Virus record (IMG/VR): IMGVR_UViG_3300017708_003286
Coordinates: 1-20,746 of that record
DNA: 20,746 nucleotides
Origin: a virus
Strand: one strand, 5' to 3'
Part shown: positions 1 through 7,845 of the stretch, piece by piece
Position numbering within the stretch: the first letter of the stretch is position 1
Layout: every line of letters starts with the position of its first letter
Position numbers and translations under genes: made by a program
The notes under the pieces: generated by a model
Databases searched by the model: none
What the model was told of the DNA's origin: nothing
What the model saw: the letters and a program-made list of their open reading frames with translations, nothing else

Positions 1-1776
1 ACTACTATTAGCAACCATTGTCCCCCGCTTACCACTACCAAATGCAAAGTTTGGGATGACAACAGGTTTTGCAGAAGCGGGTGCGCCACCTACACCTCTA
101 GAGATGTCAGATTTTTCCGCGCCAACAGGTAAGAATCCTCCAGCAGCTCTTCTGCCACGACTTGAGGCTGTTCCCATCATAACTCCGGGGGCGACAGTCC
201 TAGCGATGCCTTGCATCTTTTGCATGACCATCAACTGCTCATTTAAAGCCTTTGTAAAGAACTGGGTCTGTAATTTTTTCTTTTCACCCGCAGATATATT
301 CTGCTTTTCAATCGACAAGATGGCATCTCGGACACCTTTATCGTTTAGAAGTGATGCCGCTATCTGGCCTTGTAAAATTTTCTGAGCTTCAGCAGCTTTA
401 TTTAAACCAAAGAAAGTGCTTAAAGCTTTAGTGCCAAACTTAGCAAAATCTAAAAGTAATTTACCAATAGCAAGCAAAGCTAAAGCTAACCCGGGTCCAG
501 CGATTACATTACTTATTCCTTTAATTAATCCTTTGGCGAACTTAGATCCCATTCCGTCACCATCTAAAACTTTAGTAATACTAGATGCTATATCATTAAA
601 GACCCCAATTATCTTTGATAAGTTTTCAGTTACGCCTATTTCCCCCAAAGCGTTAGCTAATTCCTTAAGATTCACAGTAGCTGTGTTTATAGCGGTTGCT
701 AAAGTTTTATTTAGCACCTCATTACGTTTGTAAGCTTCGTTACTGGCGTTAAAAGAGGTTGTGGCAACTTCTCCACTCCTAGAGATTTTTTGATTAAAAT
801 CTTCCAGTAAAGCGAGGAAAGGAGCAATTTGAAATTTACCAACAAGGTTATCAGCTAAGTTAACTTTTGACGCTTGATCTAATCTAGCAAAAGTCGGAGC
901 TAGATTTTCAATAATTTTGCTAGATGATAACACATTACCTTCTAAGTCTGTGACTTGCACACCTAAATCTTTTAGTGAATTAAGTCTATCTAGGTCTTGA
1001 ATTCTAGTGAAAATTGTTTTAAGCGAGTTACCAATGACAGATCCGCCACGCGCAGTTCTTTCTTGAAGTGCAGAGATAATACCAATCAATTCATCAAACT
1101 TTACGCCAGACGCAACAGCAACTGCACCCGATCTCTTAAGACCTTCAATCAAATCCCTATCAGAAACAGCCGCGCTTGCAGCAGCAGCAGAGATTTTATT
1201 AAGTACGTCAGAGGTTGTCAGGCCAGCTTTTGAAAAAGAGTTTACCGCAGCAGTTAATCCAGCCACAGAATCCGCAGCGCTCAAACCAGAAAGTCGAGAG
1301 AGGACAAGAGAATCATTAAGTCTTTTAGTGACCTGTTCAGCTGTTAAACCTTGGCGAGACAGTTCTAAAGCTGCTTCAGCTACGATATCAAAAGTTTGAC
1401 CTGTATTTCTAGCAATATCAAAAATTTGATCTTTAAAACCATTAAGTTGAGATTCTGATTGCTTAAGAATCGAGTTAATGTTGGTTAAGCTTTTTTCAAC
1501 TTCGATACTCGTCGTAACCAACTGTTTTAAGGCATTTGAAACAGCAGCAATAACACCAACAGATGCACCGAACGCCAAAACACGGGCGTTGGCCGCTTCC
1601 ATAGATTTAGTAAACTCATCCGCTTTACCAGTTAATCTACCCAAAGGTCTAGTTAAACCCTCGATACTTTTGGCCCCCGGCCCCATATTGATTTTAAGAT
1701 TCTTACCAGCTCTCTTAGCTGCTTTATCAATACTTTGTTCGAAACCCGTTTGTACGGTTGGTAATTTGATGGGCAT
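1..1776 (-). CDS. Phage tail tape measure protein, TP901-type (C-terminus outside window)
   Basis: The reading frame is open from an ATG at 1776 down to base 1 (592 codons seen, no stop), so the C-terminus is missing. Tape measure proteins fill the tail tube, set its length and help DNA cross the host envelope. The segment LQERTARGGSVIGNSLKT (about residues 237-254), followed by IFTRIQDLD, is typical of the TP901 core, which here spans roughly residues 60-330. Around residues 410-445 lies a hydrophobic Gly/Ala/Leu-rich stretch that could span a membrane. Near the visible end, AAGGFLPVGAEKSD and Gly-rich repeats resemble the GF-P...E motifs seen in many tape measures. The start is supported by an AAAGGA Shine-Dalgarno site 8 bases upstream. 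It is the last of a run of tail-assembly genes on this strand, the usual place for a tape measure. Confidence 0.88.
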   Translation of the reverse strand, partial: MPIKLPTVQTGFEQSIDKAAKRAGKNLKINMGPGAKSIEGLTRPLGRLTGKADEFTKSMEAANARVLAFGASVGVIAAVSNALKQLVTTSIEVEKSLTNINSILKQSESQLNGFKDQIFDIARNTGQTFDIVAEAALELSRQGLTAEQVTKRLNDSLVLSRLSGLSAADSVAGLTAAVNSFSKAGLTTSDVLNKISAAAASAAVSDRDLIEGLKRSGAVAVASGVKFDELIGIISALQERTARGGSVIGNSLKTIFTRIQDLDRLNSLKDLGVQVTDLEGNVLSSSKIIENLAPTFARLDQASKVNLADNLVGKFQIAPFLALLEDFNQKISRSGEVATTSFNASNEAYKRNEVLNKTLATAINTATVNLKELANALGEIGVTENLSKIIGVFNDIASSITKVLDGDGMGSKFAKGLIKGISNVIAGPGLALALLAIGKLLLDFAKFGTKALSTFFGLNKAAEAQKILQGQIAASLLNDKGVRDAILSIEKQNISAGEKKKLQTQFFTKALNEQLMVMQKMQGIARTVAPGVMMGTASSRGRRAAGGFLPVGAEKSDISRGVGGAPASAKPVVIPNFAFGSGKRGTMVANSS

Positions 1777-1793
1777 AATCTTGTTCCTTTAGT

Positions 1794-1816
1794 GTGTATA
1801 TACACTAATATTACAC
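1794..1816 (-). promoter_or_regulatory. Palindrome and late-promoter-like motif before the tape measure gene
   Basis: On the minus strand GTGTAATATTAGTG (1803-1816) matches the motif found before several other structural genes and overlaps the stop codon of the upstream gene. It is followed by the perfect 12-base palindrome GTGTATATACAC (1794-1805). Unlike other copies it lies 26 bases before the ATG, leaving room for the Shine-Dalgarno site. It may be a promoter or an operator; the function is inferred. Confidence 0.4.
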
Positions 1817-2800
1817 ATCATGACCTGCTAATCTCATCATTTGTTTCATGTCTAACTTGCCACCAGCTTCTTTAGCGGCTTCTGATAAAGAAATAGTCTT
1901 AGCATCTTTAGCTACAGTTTTCATGTCGTCATTAGTTGCCCCAAATACGGCTGAAGCATCAGCATCGTCTTTTATTCCTCCTTTATTGGAGTCTTTATTT
2001 CTCTGACTTTCTGAATAAGCTAGTAATTTGTCTGGATCTTCCCTAATATTATCTGGGATATCTTCGGTATATTGAAAAATACTGTAAAATACCCTAGCAT
2101 ACATATTAGTCTTCATTTGATAAGCAGAAAGATCAACTATAGGCTTTCCATAAAAATCACTAGCATTCTCACTGTTTGAAATATACATACTAAAGAATGG
2201 TTTTAAAACAGCATGCTTAATATTATCCTCAGATATTTTGTTGGCGTTATCTGTTATAATATTGTTTAGCAATATTACTTCACGGACTTCAAGTTCCGCA
2301 AATTCATCTTCAGTATATAGCTGTTCACTAAATTCAGAATCTTTGAAAATGCAAAATCTAACCATTTCGTCGTTAGATCTTTTTGAAGCATAACCTTCCG
2401 CCGTCAAACCAACTATCTCATCTTTTTTATTTTTTAAATCGTATAACTCAACAGACTTCTCTTCGATGGTCTTTTGAAAAGACTCTTTTTGAGAAGGCAA
2501 GAATATAGACTCTTTTGTTTTTGTAAGATTTTTAATTTCTTCTGCGAGAGACACTATCTTCATATCATCAGACTCCTCCCACAAGCTCTCTTGCTTGATA
2601 TAAGCCTCTCGCTCTTCTTGAGACTCAATACCTTTAGATAAAGCAATATTCTTATACTTTTCGTAATAAGAATTTATATACTTTTGGTCTCTTATGTTTA
2701 TGTGTTTAACGAATACGTCCCGACCTTCAAAGGTCGAGACGCTATATCCGTCAAATATCTCCCCTATAAGGGAGGTATAAAATTCGTCACTATAACTCAC
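1811..2800 (-). CDS. Tail-assembly protein of unknown family, upstream of tape measure
   Basis: I do not recognise a named family in this 329-residue protein. It is acidic and largely helical, with a charged coiled-coil-like region at about residues 75-125 and no signal peptide or membrane segment. It begins at a GTG and overlaps the preceding gene by 11 bases; an in-frame TAG just upstream prevents a longer version. Its place directly before the tape measure, in tight coupling with the preceding gene, is where tail-assembly chaperones normally sit, so that role is inferred. The C-terminal part (LSEAAKEAGGKLDMKQMMRL) could be a short helical tail. The stop codon TAA lies inside a promoter-like GTGTAATATT motif. 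Confidence 0.6.
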   Translation of the reverse strand: MSYSDEFYTSLIGEIFDGYSVSTFEGRDVFVKHINIRDQKYINSYYEKYKNIALSKGIESQEEREAYIKQESLWEESDDMKIVSLAEEIKNLTKTKESIFLPSQKESFQKTIEEKSVELYDLKNKKDEIVGLTAEGYASKRSNDEMVRFCIFKDSEFSEQLYTEDEFAELEVREVILLNNIITDNANKISEDNIKHAVLKPFFSMYISNSENASDFYGKPIVDLSAYQMKTNMYARVFYSIFQYTEDIPDNIREDPDKLLAYSESQRNKDSNKGGIKDDADASAVFGATNDDMKTVAKDAKTISLSEAAKEAGGKLDMKQMMRLAGHDV

Positions 2801-3545
2801 CCTTATCTACTTTTTCCATGATTTCCTCAAACTCCTTTTGTGAAGAAGCTTGGTTGTAAAACCAAAAAGCTAGTGTGGTAGAAACTTGTTTGATAACCTG
2901 CTGATAAACATCGGAGTTTTCTTCCTCCTTATCATAATAATCCTCAAGCTTTTCGTCATAATCAGAACCTTTAAAATACTGGATAGGCTCTTCATCTTCT
3001 TCCTTTTGGATATAAGTTAAATGAAGAGCATACCACAGTAAGAGTTTGTTTTGAGCTTTAACATCAGCAGTATGTTCAAATAAACCTTGTAGATTTGTCT
3101 CTACTTCAACCAACTCTCTTTTGACTCTGGCGATCTCTTCCTTAAGGAATTCAAGCCTTTTTTTCTGCTTTGCGTCAAGTTTGGAGGCTGAGTCAAGTTT
3201 GATATATTCATTCTGAAACTCTAAAATCTGCTTGTATAGCTTACCATACTCTTTTTCCCCCTCTTCAGTAAAAGCTCCTCCAGTATCGCTATATTTTTTT
3301 GCAAGCATTGCTTTTGTGAGGATGCCCTGCTTAATACACTTACTCATTTCGATAGTGTATTGAAGCTCAGCATCTTCCAACTCGCGACGAGAAGGTTTCT
3401 TGATTTTTACTTCAAGAGGTACTTTTTCCTTTACCTTTTTCTTAGTAATCGTAACTTCACCAGTCTTTCGGTTTTTCCTAGAGGATTCTTTTTCTACCTC
3501 TTTAACTTCATCGACGGTGAACTGATATAGTAATTTTAATTCCAT
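2790..3545 (-). CDS. Putative tail assembly chaperone-like protein
   Basis: The likely product is 251 residues, starting at the ATG at 3545 (MELKLLYQF). An upstream in-frame TTG at 3569 exists, but the ATG is preceded by an AGGA site and lies just after the stop of the upstream gene. The N-terminus is a lysine-rich segment followed by VKIKKPSRRELEDAELQY, which looks like the substrate/tail-chaperone type of N-domain found next to tape measure genes. The middle (about residues 105-145) is a strongly charged coiled coil, and the C-terminal third is acidic (EEDEEP, YYDKEEEN). I infer a chaperone that keeps the tape measure soluble during tail assembly. The downstream gene lies in the +1 frame relative to this one, so a classical -1 frameshift product is not indicated. 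Confidence 0.6.
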   Translation of the reverse strand: MELKLLYQFTVDEVKEVEKESSRKNRKTGEVTITKKKVKEKVPLEVKIKKPSRRELEDAELQYTIEMSKCIKQGILTKAMLAKKYSDTGGAFTEEGEKEYGKLYKQILEFQNEYIKLDSASKLDAKQKKRLEFLKEEIARVKRELVEVETNLQGLFEHTADVKAQNKLLLWYALHLTYIQKEEDEEPIQYFKGSDYDEKLEDYYDKEEENSDVYQQVIKQVSTTLAFWFYNQASSQKEFEEIMEKVDKGEL

Positions 3546-3549
3546 ATTC

Positions 3550-3837
3550 CTACTTAAATATAAATTCAACTTTGTAATTTTCTATTTCATTTTGCACATT
3601 ACGCAAACTTTCGTTGCCAAAGTCCAAAATTCTCTTCCTAATCCACGAAACTTTATCTGGGGTGAAGTGATCAGCCGCTTTGATTATTGGGTGATATTTT
3701 TCTGGGATACCTTCATACAGCTTCTGATAGTGAAAATCATGATCTTTCTTCATATCTTCCACCATAATTAACATCATCTTGAACAATGAAGATACTTCAT
3801 CTCCAGACTTTTTATTTAAATTATTTTTGGCATTCAT
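3550..3837 (-). CDS. Small hypothetical tail-region protein
   Basis: This is a 95-residue protein with no family that I recognise. It has an N-terminal Asn/Lys-rich segment, then a helical charged region (MMLIMVEDMKKDHDFHYQKL), and the phrase EKYHPIIKAADHFTPDKVSWIRKRILDFGNE in the C-terminal half, which looks like a compact helical domain. The ATG at 3837 has AGGATAAAGG directly upstream, a usable Shine-Dalgarno site. It is the first gene of the minus-strand tail unit (this gene, the chaperone-like gene, the 329-residue gene, tape measure) and is transcribed divergently from the plus-strand block. By position it may be a tail assembly factor. Confidence 0.6.
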   Translation of the reverse strand: MNAKNNLNKKSGDEVSSLFKMMLIMVEDMKKDHDFHYQKLYEGIPEKYHPIIKAADHFTPDKVSWIRKRILDFGNESLRNVQNEIENYKVEFIFK

Positions 3838-3851
3838 CCTTTATCCTAGTT

Positions 3852-3857
3852 ATTATA
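3852..3857 (-). promoter_or_regulatory. TATAAT box for the minus-strand tail unit
   Basis: A perfect TATAAT sits on the minus strand 14 bases before the ATG at 3837, with the Shine-Dalgarno site between them. It shares a 43-base divergent intergenic region with the plus-strand promoter. I see no clear -35 box. In AT-rich DNA such a box can occur by chance. Confidence 0.35.
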
Positions 3858-3866
3858 ACAAAAAAT

Positions 3867-3880
3867 GTGTAATTATCTAC
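3867..3880 (+). promoter_or_regulatory. Late-promoter-like motif before the plus-strand tail block
   Basis: GTGTAATTATCTAC lies immediately before the ATG at 3881. It is nearly identical to GTGTAATTACTTAC at 18459-18472 (minus strand) and shares the GTGTA core and exact 14-base spacing with copies at 7442, 7815 and 20053. There is no Shine-Dalgarno site, so the mRNA may be leaderless. Confidence 0.5.
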
Positions 3881-4345
3881 ATGGCTGGTTTTTTATCTTC
3901 TAATATGGAGTCTGCGATTAATGCAACGTATGATACATTGCATGAGACTTTCGCACGGACTATCACGGTTTTTAAAAATTCGAAAAGAACGGTGATCTCT
4001 ACAAATGCTAAATATAACAGCATTTATGGTAGGACTAACACAGGCTCTAGATCAAATGTACAATATGCTACAGAATCACAAACTTTTGATGCTAGAGTTT
4101 ATTATGTTAATATGGATGAAGAGTATTTATCGAATAATGAAAATCAACGAGGTACTCAAAACAAAATCATTCTACCAAATGGTTCTGTAAAAATTGTGGT
4201 AAAAAGTGATGCTTATGAGTTTTTGCAGGAAGCTAGGAGGGTTGAATTAGACGGAATTAGATTCGCAATCAAAAGTGATGGCTCCCCCCGTGGATTAACC
4301 ACAAATAAATTTTATACTTTTTTACTCACTCCAACTGACGAATAA
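3881..4345 (+). CDS. Putative head-closure (stopper) / head-tail connector protein
   Basis: The product is 154 residues. I chose the ATG at 3881, directly after the promoter-like motif, although the frame stays open upstream to 3779; the upstream part would overlap the divergent gene and its promoter. The layout resembles small neck proteins that plug the portal: an N-terminal helix (TYDTLHETFARTITVFKN) followed by beta-rich segments with ESQTFDARVYYV, LPNGSVKIVVKSDAYEFL and ARRVELDGIRFAIKS. The family call is from these features and position, not from a firm motif. Its TAA stop overlaps the ATG of the next gene (TAATG), pointing to translational coupling. It is the first gene of the four-gene plus-strand block that ends with the tail tube. 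Confidence 0.6.
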   Translation: MAGFLSSNMESAINATYDTLHETFARTITVFKNSKRTVISTNAKYNSIYGRTNTGSRSNVQYATESQTFDARVYYVNMDEEYLSNNENQRGTQNKIILPNGSVKIVVKSDAYEFLQEARRVELDGIRFAIKSDGSPRGLTTNKFYTFLLTPTDE

Positions 4346-4917
4346 TGGCTACCTTACCTAAAGATGTGCAAATGGCTATACAAAGACAAGCCCCGAAAGC
4401 TTTAAAAAGACCATTTGAAAAAGAGTTTAAGAAAAAGTTTCTTGAAGTTAAATCTGGGATGATCAAGGAATTCCTTAGTCATCCAGTAACCATTGAACTA
4501 ATAGCTGGACCAAGCAGCAGTAATACTAGCGGCACTTTAGGTGGCATCTCTAATCTCTTTGCTTTTATCGGCTTTGATGCTTCAGATCAACCAATACAGC
4601 CTATACTCCAAATGCTGGAAAATATGAATTATAATTATGCAGGAGAAGCTAAAATTGGTGTAACATACAATGTTACTATCCCTGAAGCCTCAGACATTTT
4701 CAAAGCGACCCCATTGCCGTGGGCTTCAGGAAGGAGTTGGGCGCAAGGAATAGAGACGGGTATATCGGGACTCGGCTACTTACTCCGAAAAGATGATGGT
4801 CGATCAGGTAAAGCTGTACAATCAAAAACCAGAGTAAGATCTGGTAGATTTCAAAACACTCAATATATTTCTGCTTTGATTAATAAATATAAAAAACAAT
4901 TCAATAACATCAAATGA
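4345..4917 (+). CDS. Putative neck / tail completion protein
   Basis: The product is 190 residues with no strong family match by eye. The N-terminal 50 residues are basic and helical (KRPFEKEFKKKFLEVKSGMI), then comes FLSHPVTIELIAGPSSSNTSGTLGGISNL, then a beta-rich region (IGVTYNVTIPEASDI), WASGRSWAQGIETGISGL, and a basic Arg/Lys-rich C-terminus. Basic N-helix plus beta core is common in neck and tail-completion proteins of the HK97 gp10 type, but this is only an analogy. It is coupled to both neighbours: its ATG overlaps the previous stop and its TGA overlaps the next ATG (ATGA). Between a stopper-like protein and a tail-tube unit, a role in the head-tail joint is the best inference. Confidence 0.6.
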   Translation: MATLPKDVQMAIQRQAPKALKRPFEKEFKKKFLEVKSGMIKEFLSHPVTIELIAGPSSSNTSGTLGGISNLFAFIGFDASDQPIQPILQMLENMNYNYAGEAKIGVTYNVTIPEASDIFKATPLPWASGRSWAQGIETGISGLGYLLRKDDGRSGKAVQSKTRVRSGRFQNTQYISALINKYKKQFNNIK

Positions 4918-5744
4918 AAGAGCAATTTGTACATACTCTGACCAATTCGTTTATGCTTTGGTTTGATAACTTTTTATTAAAAAAAGGTGAAGCATTTTCA
5001 AATCAAACAGGAACTTTCTATCATACCCCAGATGATTTTTTAGACAATTCTTACGTTCCATTTTCTAGCCCCTACAAACAATTTGTAACAGACTCATCGA
5101 TTGCTGGAGCAACCCTACCAACAAGCATTGCAGGAAATTCTCACTATATCGACTACAATAATGGGCGCATTGTAGAAACAGGATCTAATTATACATCAAG
5201 CTCTACAATCACAGGAACTTTCGCGGTTAAAGATTTCAACATTTACTTTACAAACGAAACGGAAGACGATCTAGTCGTAGAAAACAAATACGAAGTTAAT
5301 TCTAGAATACCAACATACAATGAGTCTGGAATAGCTCCATATGACCAAGTTGTACCAGCGGTATTTTTATCTACAGCCTCTATGGAAAATCAAGGGTTAG
5401 CTTTTGGGGGAGAAGAGTCTACCACAGTCAGAGCTAACGCCGTAGTTCTCTCAGACGACCCATACAAATTAGATGGAGTCTTATCAATTTTCGGAGATTC
5501 TCATAACGAGGTATTTTATCCAATACCTATGAGTGGGCATCCCAACAACGAATATGGAGACCTAAAAGACGGTACATATTCATACGATACGCTATCTAGC
5601 GAGTATAGCAACAACAAACCTTTTTTAGTAGATACTGTAACTACTTCAAAATTAACAGACAAAGCGAGGAAGTCTTTAGCTAATGATCTTTATGTCGGAT
5701 TTATTGATTTTGACCTAAAGATTCATAGATTTAGATTTTCTTAA
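4914..5744 (+). CDS. Neck or tail structural protein, unknown family
   Basis: This 276-residue protein overlaps the previous gene by four bases (ATGA). The N-terminus (KEQFVHTLTNSFMLWFDNFLLKKGEAF) is helical; the rest is rich in Ser, Thr, Asn and Tyr and predicted beta, as is usual for virion proteins. It contains many acidic loops (NETEDDLVVENKYEVNSR) and no signal peptide or membrane helix. The C-terminus LYVGFIDFDLKIHRFRFS is well ordered and hydrophobic. Its place between a completion-like gene and the tail tube fits a tail terminator or neck protein, although the length is more than usual for a terminator (about 130-200 residues). I cannot give a more precise function. Confidence 0.6.
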   Translation: MKEQFVHTLTNSFMLWFDNFLLKKGEAFSNQTGTFYHTPDDFLDNSYVPFSSPYKQFVTDSSIAGATLPTSIAGNSHYIDYNNGRIVETGSNYTSSSTITGTFAVKDFNIYFTNETEDDLVVENKYEVNSRIPTYNESGIAPYDQVVPAVFLSTASMENQGLAFGGEESTTVRANAVVLSDDPYKLDGVLSIFGDSHNEVFYPIPMSGHPNNEYGDLKDGTYSYDTLSSEYSNNKPFLVDTVTTSKLTDKARKSLANDLYVGFIDFDLKIHRFRFS

Positions 5745-5791
5745 TTTCACAAAACATCAAAAATATTGTAAACATTAAAAAATAACTTATT

Positions 5792-6898
5792 ATGGCCAGA
5801 AATAGAGTAATTTATCAATCGGAAGCTCTTTACGTTAGTGAAGACGCAGGTTCTACTGGGGTGACCAAACATCACCAGTTAGAGAGCATTCAAAGTGCTA
5901 ACTATAACTTTTCAGTCACTAGGCAGGATATCAACTGCTTCGGCAAAGCAGCTCGCACTGATAGCATTCTAATGGATGCTCCCACTGTCGGTTTAGATTT
6001 TTCATACTATCTTACAGATGGAGGAAACGAAAAAGCTTTAGGATTTAACATTAGTGGATCTAATCAGTTCGCATCGGGACATATGGTTCAAAGTTCTGGA
6101 GCTAACCTTTTCATCTTAACTGTTGACGAAGGAAAAGACGCTTTAGGCGCAAGCACTGGAGATAGAAAATCTGTAATTGGTTTAGGAAACGCATTTGTGA
6201 GCGACTACTCTTTAGAGCTTGCAGTTGGTTCCTTGCCGACTGTTTCAGTTTCTATGGAATGTTCGAACATTAATTCAGATACTGAATTAAGCGGAACCGC
6301 CGCAGAGATTAGCGGAGTGAGTCTTCCATCTGTTGATATTACTGATGGGTCTATTGTAGACCGAACTGGAGTTTTACCAGCCCCTGAATCTGGTGACACT
6401 AGCGTTACCGCTCTTCGCCCGGGTGATATCACAGTTGATATTAGCAATTTAAGTGGAGCCGCCCTTTCGGATCTTAATGGTCCAAATACTGATGATGCAA
6501 TCCACATTCAAAGCGCATCCTTATCTATCCCATTAAGCAGAACTCCTCTTCAGCGTCTTGGAACTCGATTCAATTACGCTAGAACTGTTGATTTCCCTGT
6601 TAACGCTACTCTTAGTGTCAACGCTATCTGCAATGACGTAACAGCTAAAAACCTCGCAACGATTATCGACAATGATGATGCTAAAGAAGTAACCCTTACA
6701 CTGAAAGATGAAGGTGGAACTAATACTAAAATGCTTTACACGCTTAAAGGTTGTAGACTTGACAGCGAAAGCTTCTCCTCTAGTGTTGGATCTAATAAGT
6801 CTGTAGATTTGACATTTTCCACTCAAGTTGGTGGAGTTAATGACACTTCAAATGGAATTTTTGGATCTGGGGCATTTACCAATGCGGTATTCAGTTAA
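5792..6898 (+). CDS. Major tail tube protein (candidate)
   Basis: The product is 368 residues. The N-terminal part QSANYNFSVTRQDINCFGK (about residues 34-52) followed by APTVGLDFSYYL is the pattern of tail-tube proteins: beta strands, a reference to a fixed core motif and an FGK turn. A second strand set includes NAFVSDYSLELAVGSLPTVS (133-152) and LSRTPLQRLG (248-257). It shares these landmarks in order with the protein at 19222-20052, which I take to be a paralogue. The gene begins 47 bases after the preceding one, with an A-rich leader and no Shine-Dalgarno site. A strong hairpin terminator follows the stop. Codons look C-ending and favourable, consistent with a highly expressed virion protein. 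Tail tube is inferred from pattern and position. Confidence 0.7.
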   Translation: MARNRVIYQSEALYVSEDAGSTGVTKHHQLESIQSANYNFSVTRQDINCFGKAARTDSILMDAPTVGLDFSYYLTDGGNEKALGFNISGSNQFASGHMVQSSGANLFILTVDEGKDALGASTGDRKSVIGLGNAFVSDYSLELAVGSLPTVSVSMECSNINSDTELSGTAAEISGVSLPSVDITDGSIVDRTGVLPAPESGDTSVTALRPGDITVDISNLSGAALSDLNGPNTDDAIHIQSASLSIPLSRTPLQRLGTRFNYARTVDFPVNATLSVNAICNDVTAKNLATIIDNDDAKEVTLTLKDEGGTNTKMLYTLKGCRLDSESFSSSVGSNKSVDLTFSTQVGGVNDTSNGIFGSGAFTNAVFS

Positions 6899-6920
6899 TA
6901 AACCCTAAAACCTTAAACAA

Positions 6921-6952
6921 AAAGGGCGGTAGAAATACCGCCCTTTTTTTTT
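6921..6952 (+). terminator. Rho-independent terminator, possibly bidirectional
   Basis: An 11-base perfect stem (6921-6931 with 6936-6946), centred on GGGCGGTA and its complement, closes a GAAA loop and is followed by nine T residues to 6952. It lies 22 bases after the tail-tube stop. On the minus strand the stem is followed by TTTTTGTTT, so it may also stop transcription of the converging gene at 6974. Confidence 0.88.
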
Positions 6953-6973
6953 ATGTATAACGTTTATTTAATA

Positions 6974-7441
6974 TTAAGTATTGACACTGCCAGTGAAAAT
7001 TTCCCCCTCAATACCACCCACCTGTTGAGGCGCAGCCTCATAAATATTGTAACGTGCCACTAAATCGCCTAGTTTGTCCTTAGAATCGTTCGCAAGCCCT
7101 CTATAGACCTTAGACACCTCATTGCGGTTAACGAACGTCACAGACGATTCTCCGTCCTTTAAAGATAGTATCTTATTATCGCTAGTTGAAGATGATATGC
7201 CCCTCAACGCATTCCTAGACTGCTTTCTATAATAACTATGTAAATAAAGCTCCTTATGGATAGATTGAGCCTCAGTGTCTAGATCAGCGCTCGCGCCACT
7301 AAAATCTTTATAGATTAAATTATTTAATTCACCCAAGTTATTTTCTAACCAAGCTTGAATAGAACCTGATGTAGCAATACCTGTATCGCTATCAAATTCG
7401 TCTGTAAAGATGCCAGAGGCTAAATCGCTAATTACACTCAT
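6974..7441 (-). CDS. Putative head-tail connector / head completion protein
   Basis: The product is 155 residues. It is mostly helical, with an N-terminal SVISDLASGIFTDEFDSD, then WLENNLGELNNLIYKDFSG, a charged helical middle (IHKELYLHSYYRKQSRNALR) and a C-terminal helical part LANDSKDKLGDLVARYNIY. This size, helical content and position after the capsid gene suit the gp6-like connector that binds below the portal, but no diagnostic residue is present. The ATG at 7441 follows a promoter-like motif by 14 bases (7442-7455). It converges with the tail-tube gene, with a shared hairpin between them. Confidence 0.6.
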   Translation of the reverse strand: MSVISDLASGIFTDEFDSDTGIATSGSIQAWLENNLGELNNLIYKDFSGASADLDTEAQSIHKELYLHSYYRKQSRNALRGISSSTSDNKILSLKDGESSVTFVNRNEVSKVYRGLANDSKDKLGDLVARYNIYEAAPQQVGGIEGEIFTGSVNT

Positions 7442-7455
7442 GCTTTATATTACAC
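7442..7455 (-). promoter_or_regulatory. Late-promoter-like motif before the connector gene
   Basis: GTGTAATATAAAGC abuts the ATG at 7441. It aligns base for base with GTGTAGTATAAGGT before 20052: the same 14-base length and the pattern GTGTARTATAARG. No Shine-Dalgarno site is possible in this space, so the transcript would be nearly or fully leaderless. Confidence 0.5.
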
Positions 7456-7457
7456 TA

Positions 7458-7814
7458 TTAATTGCCCTTTTTCTTGGAGTTCTTCTTTTTAGACCATTTC
7501 TTTTTGGCTTTTTCGTCGGCATTCACTTTACCCACCGACTTAATCATATCTTGAATCTCTTCAGAAGCTTCAGAAAACATGGGCTTTGGGGCGGGGATAG
7601 GTGAGTTTTTAGCTTTATAAGATTCAAACTCTTTAAGAATCATATTCTTAAGAATAGCGGATGTGTAATTTGGATTCAACCCAACCTTAGAAGCCAAGCC
7701 TCTAAGTTCAGCCTTTCCACAAGATGCTAGCTTCTCAGTAAGCTCAGCTGTGGTTTCTGCGCCAAAATAATTGTTCTGACCATTACCGAATGATACGTTC
7801 TCAAAATTGTCCAT
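7458..7814 (-). CDS. Small Lys-rich head protein with SAP-like region
   Basis: The product is 118 residues, of unrecognised family. Residues about 23-65 (LTEKLASCGKAELRGLASKVGL then AILKNMILKEFESY) resemble the helix-extension-helix layout of SAP/HeH DNA-binding motifs; this is a visual likeness only. The C-terminus is strongly basic (KAKKKWSKKKNSKKK) and likely disordered. Together these point to nucleic acid binding, or to a decoration protein with a basic tail facing packaged DNA. It lies directly after a terminator that follows the capsid gene and has its own promoter-like motif, so it is probably transcribed separately, and is followed by the connector gene. Confidence 0.6.
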   Translation of the reverse strand: MDNFENVSFGNGQNNYFGAETTAELTEKLASCGKAELRGLASKVGLNPNYTSAILKNMILKEFESYKAKNSPIPAPKPMFSEASEEIQDMIKSVGKVNADEKAKKKWSKKKNSKKKGN

Positions 7815-7828
7815 ACATTATTATACAC
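7815..7828 (-). promoter_or_regulatory. Late-promoter-like motif before the Lys-rich gene
   Basis: GTGTATAATAATGT abuts the ATG at 7814 and contains a perfect TATAAT five bases before it. It is again 14 bases long and lies just downstream of the capsid terminator, where a new start of transcription is expected. Confidence 0.5.
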
Positions 7829-7845
7829 AATATATAGAAAAATAA

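Noticed and set aside
56-1792. Several plus-strand open frames opposite the tape measure gene
   Set aside because: The minus-strand frame is open for the full 1776 bases and has a tape measure core; the plus frames are shadows.
2790-2800. Programmed -1 frameshift joining two tail chaperones as in lambda G/GT
   Set aside because: The downstream gene is in the +1 frame, and no XXXYYYZ heptamer is seen near the overlap; a GTG restart is simpler.
3779-3880. N-terminal extension of the plus-strand stopper gene
   Set aside because: It would overlap the divergent 95-residue gene and its promoter region; the ATG at 3881 has a motif directly upstream.
3838-6973. Phase-variable invertible segment
   Set aside because: No recombinase gene or evident inverted repeats at the borders; kept only as a past inversion.
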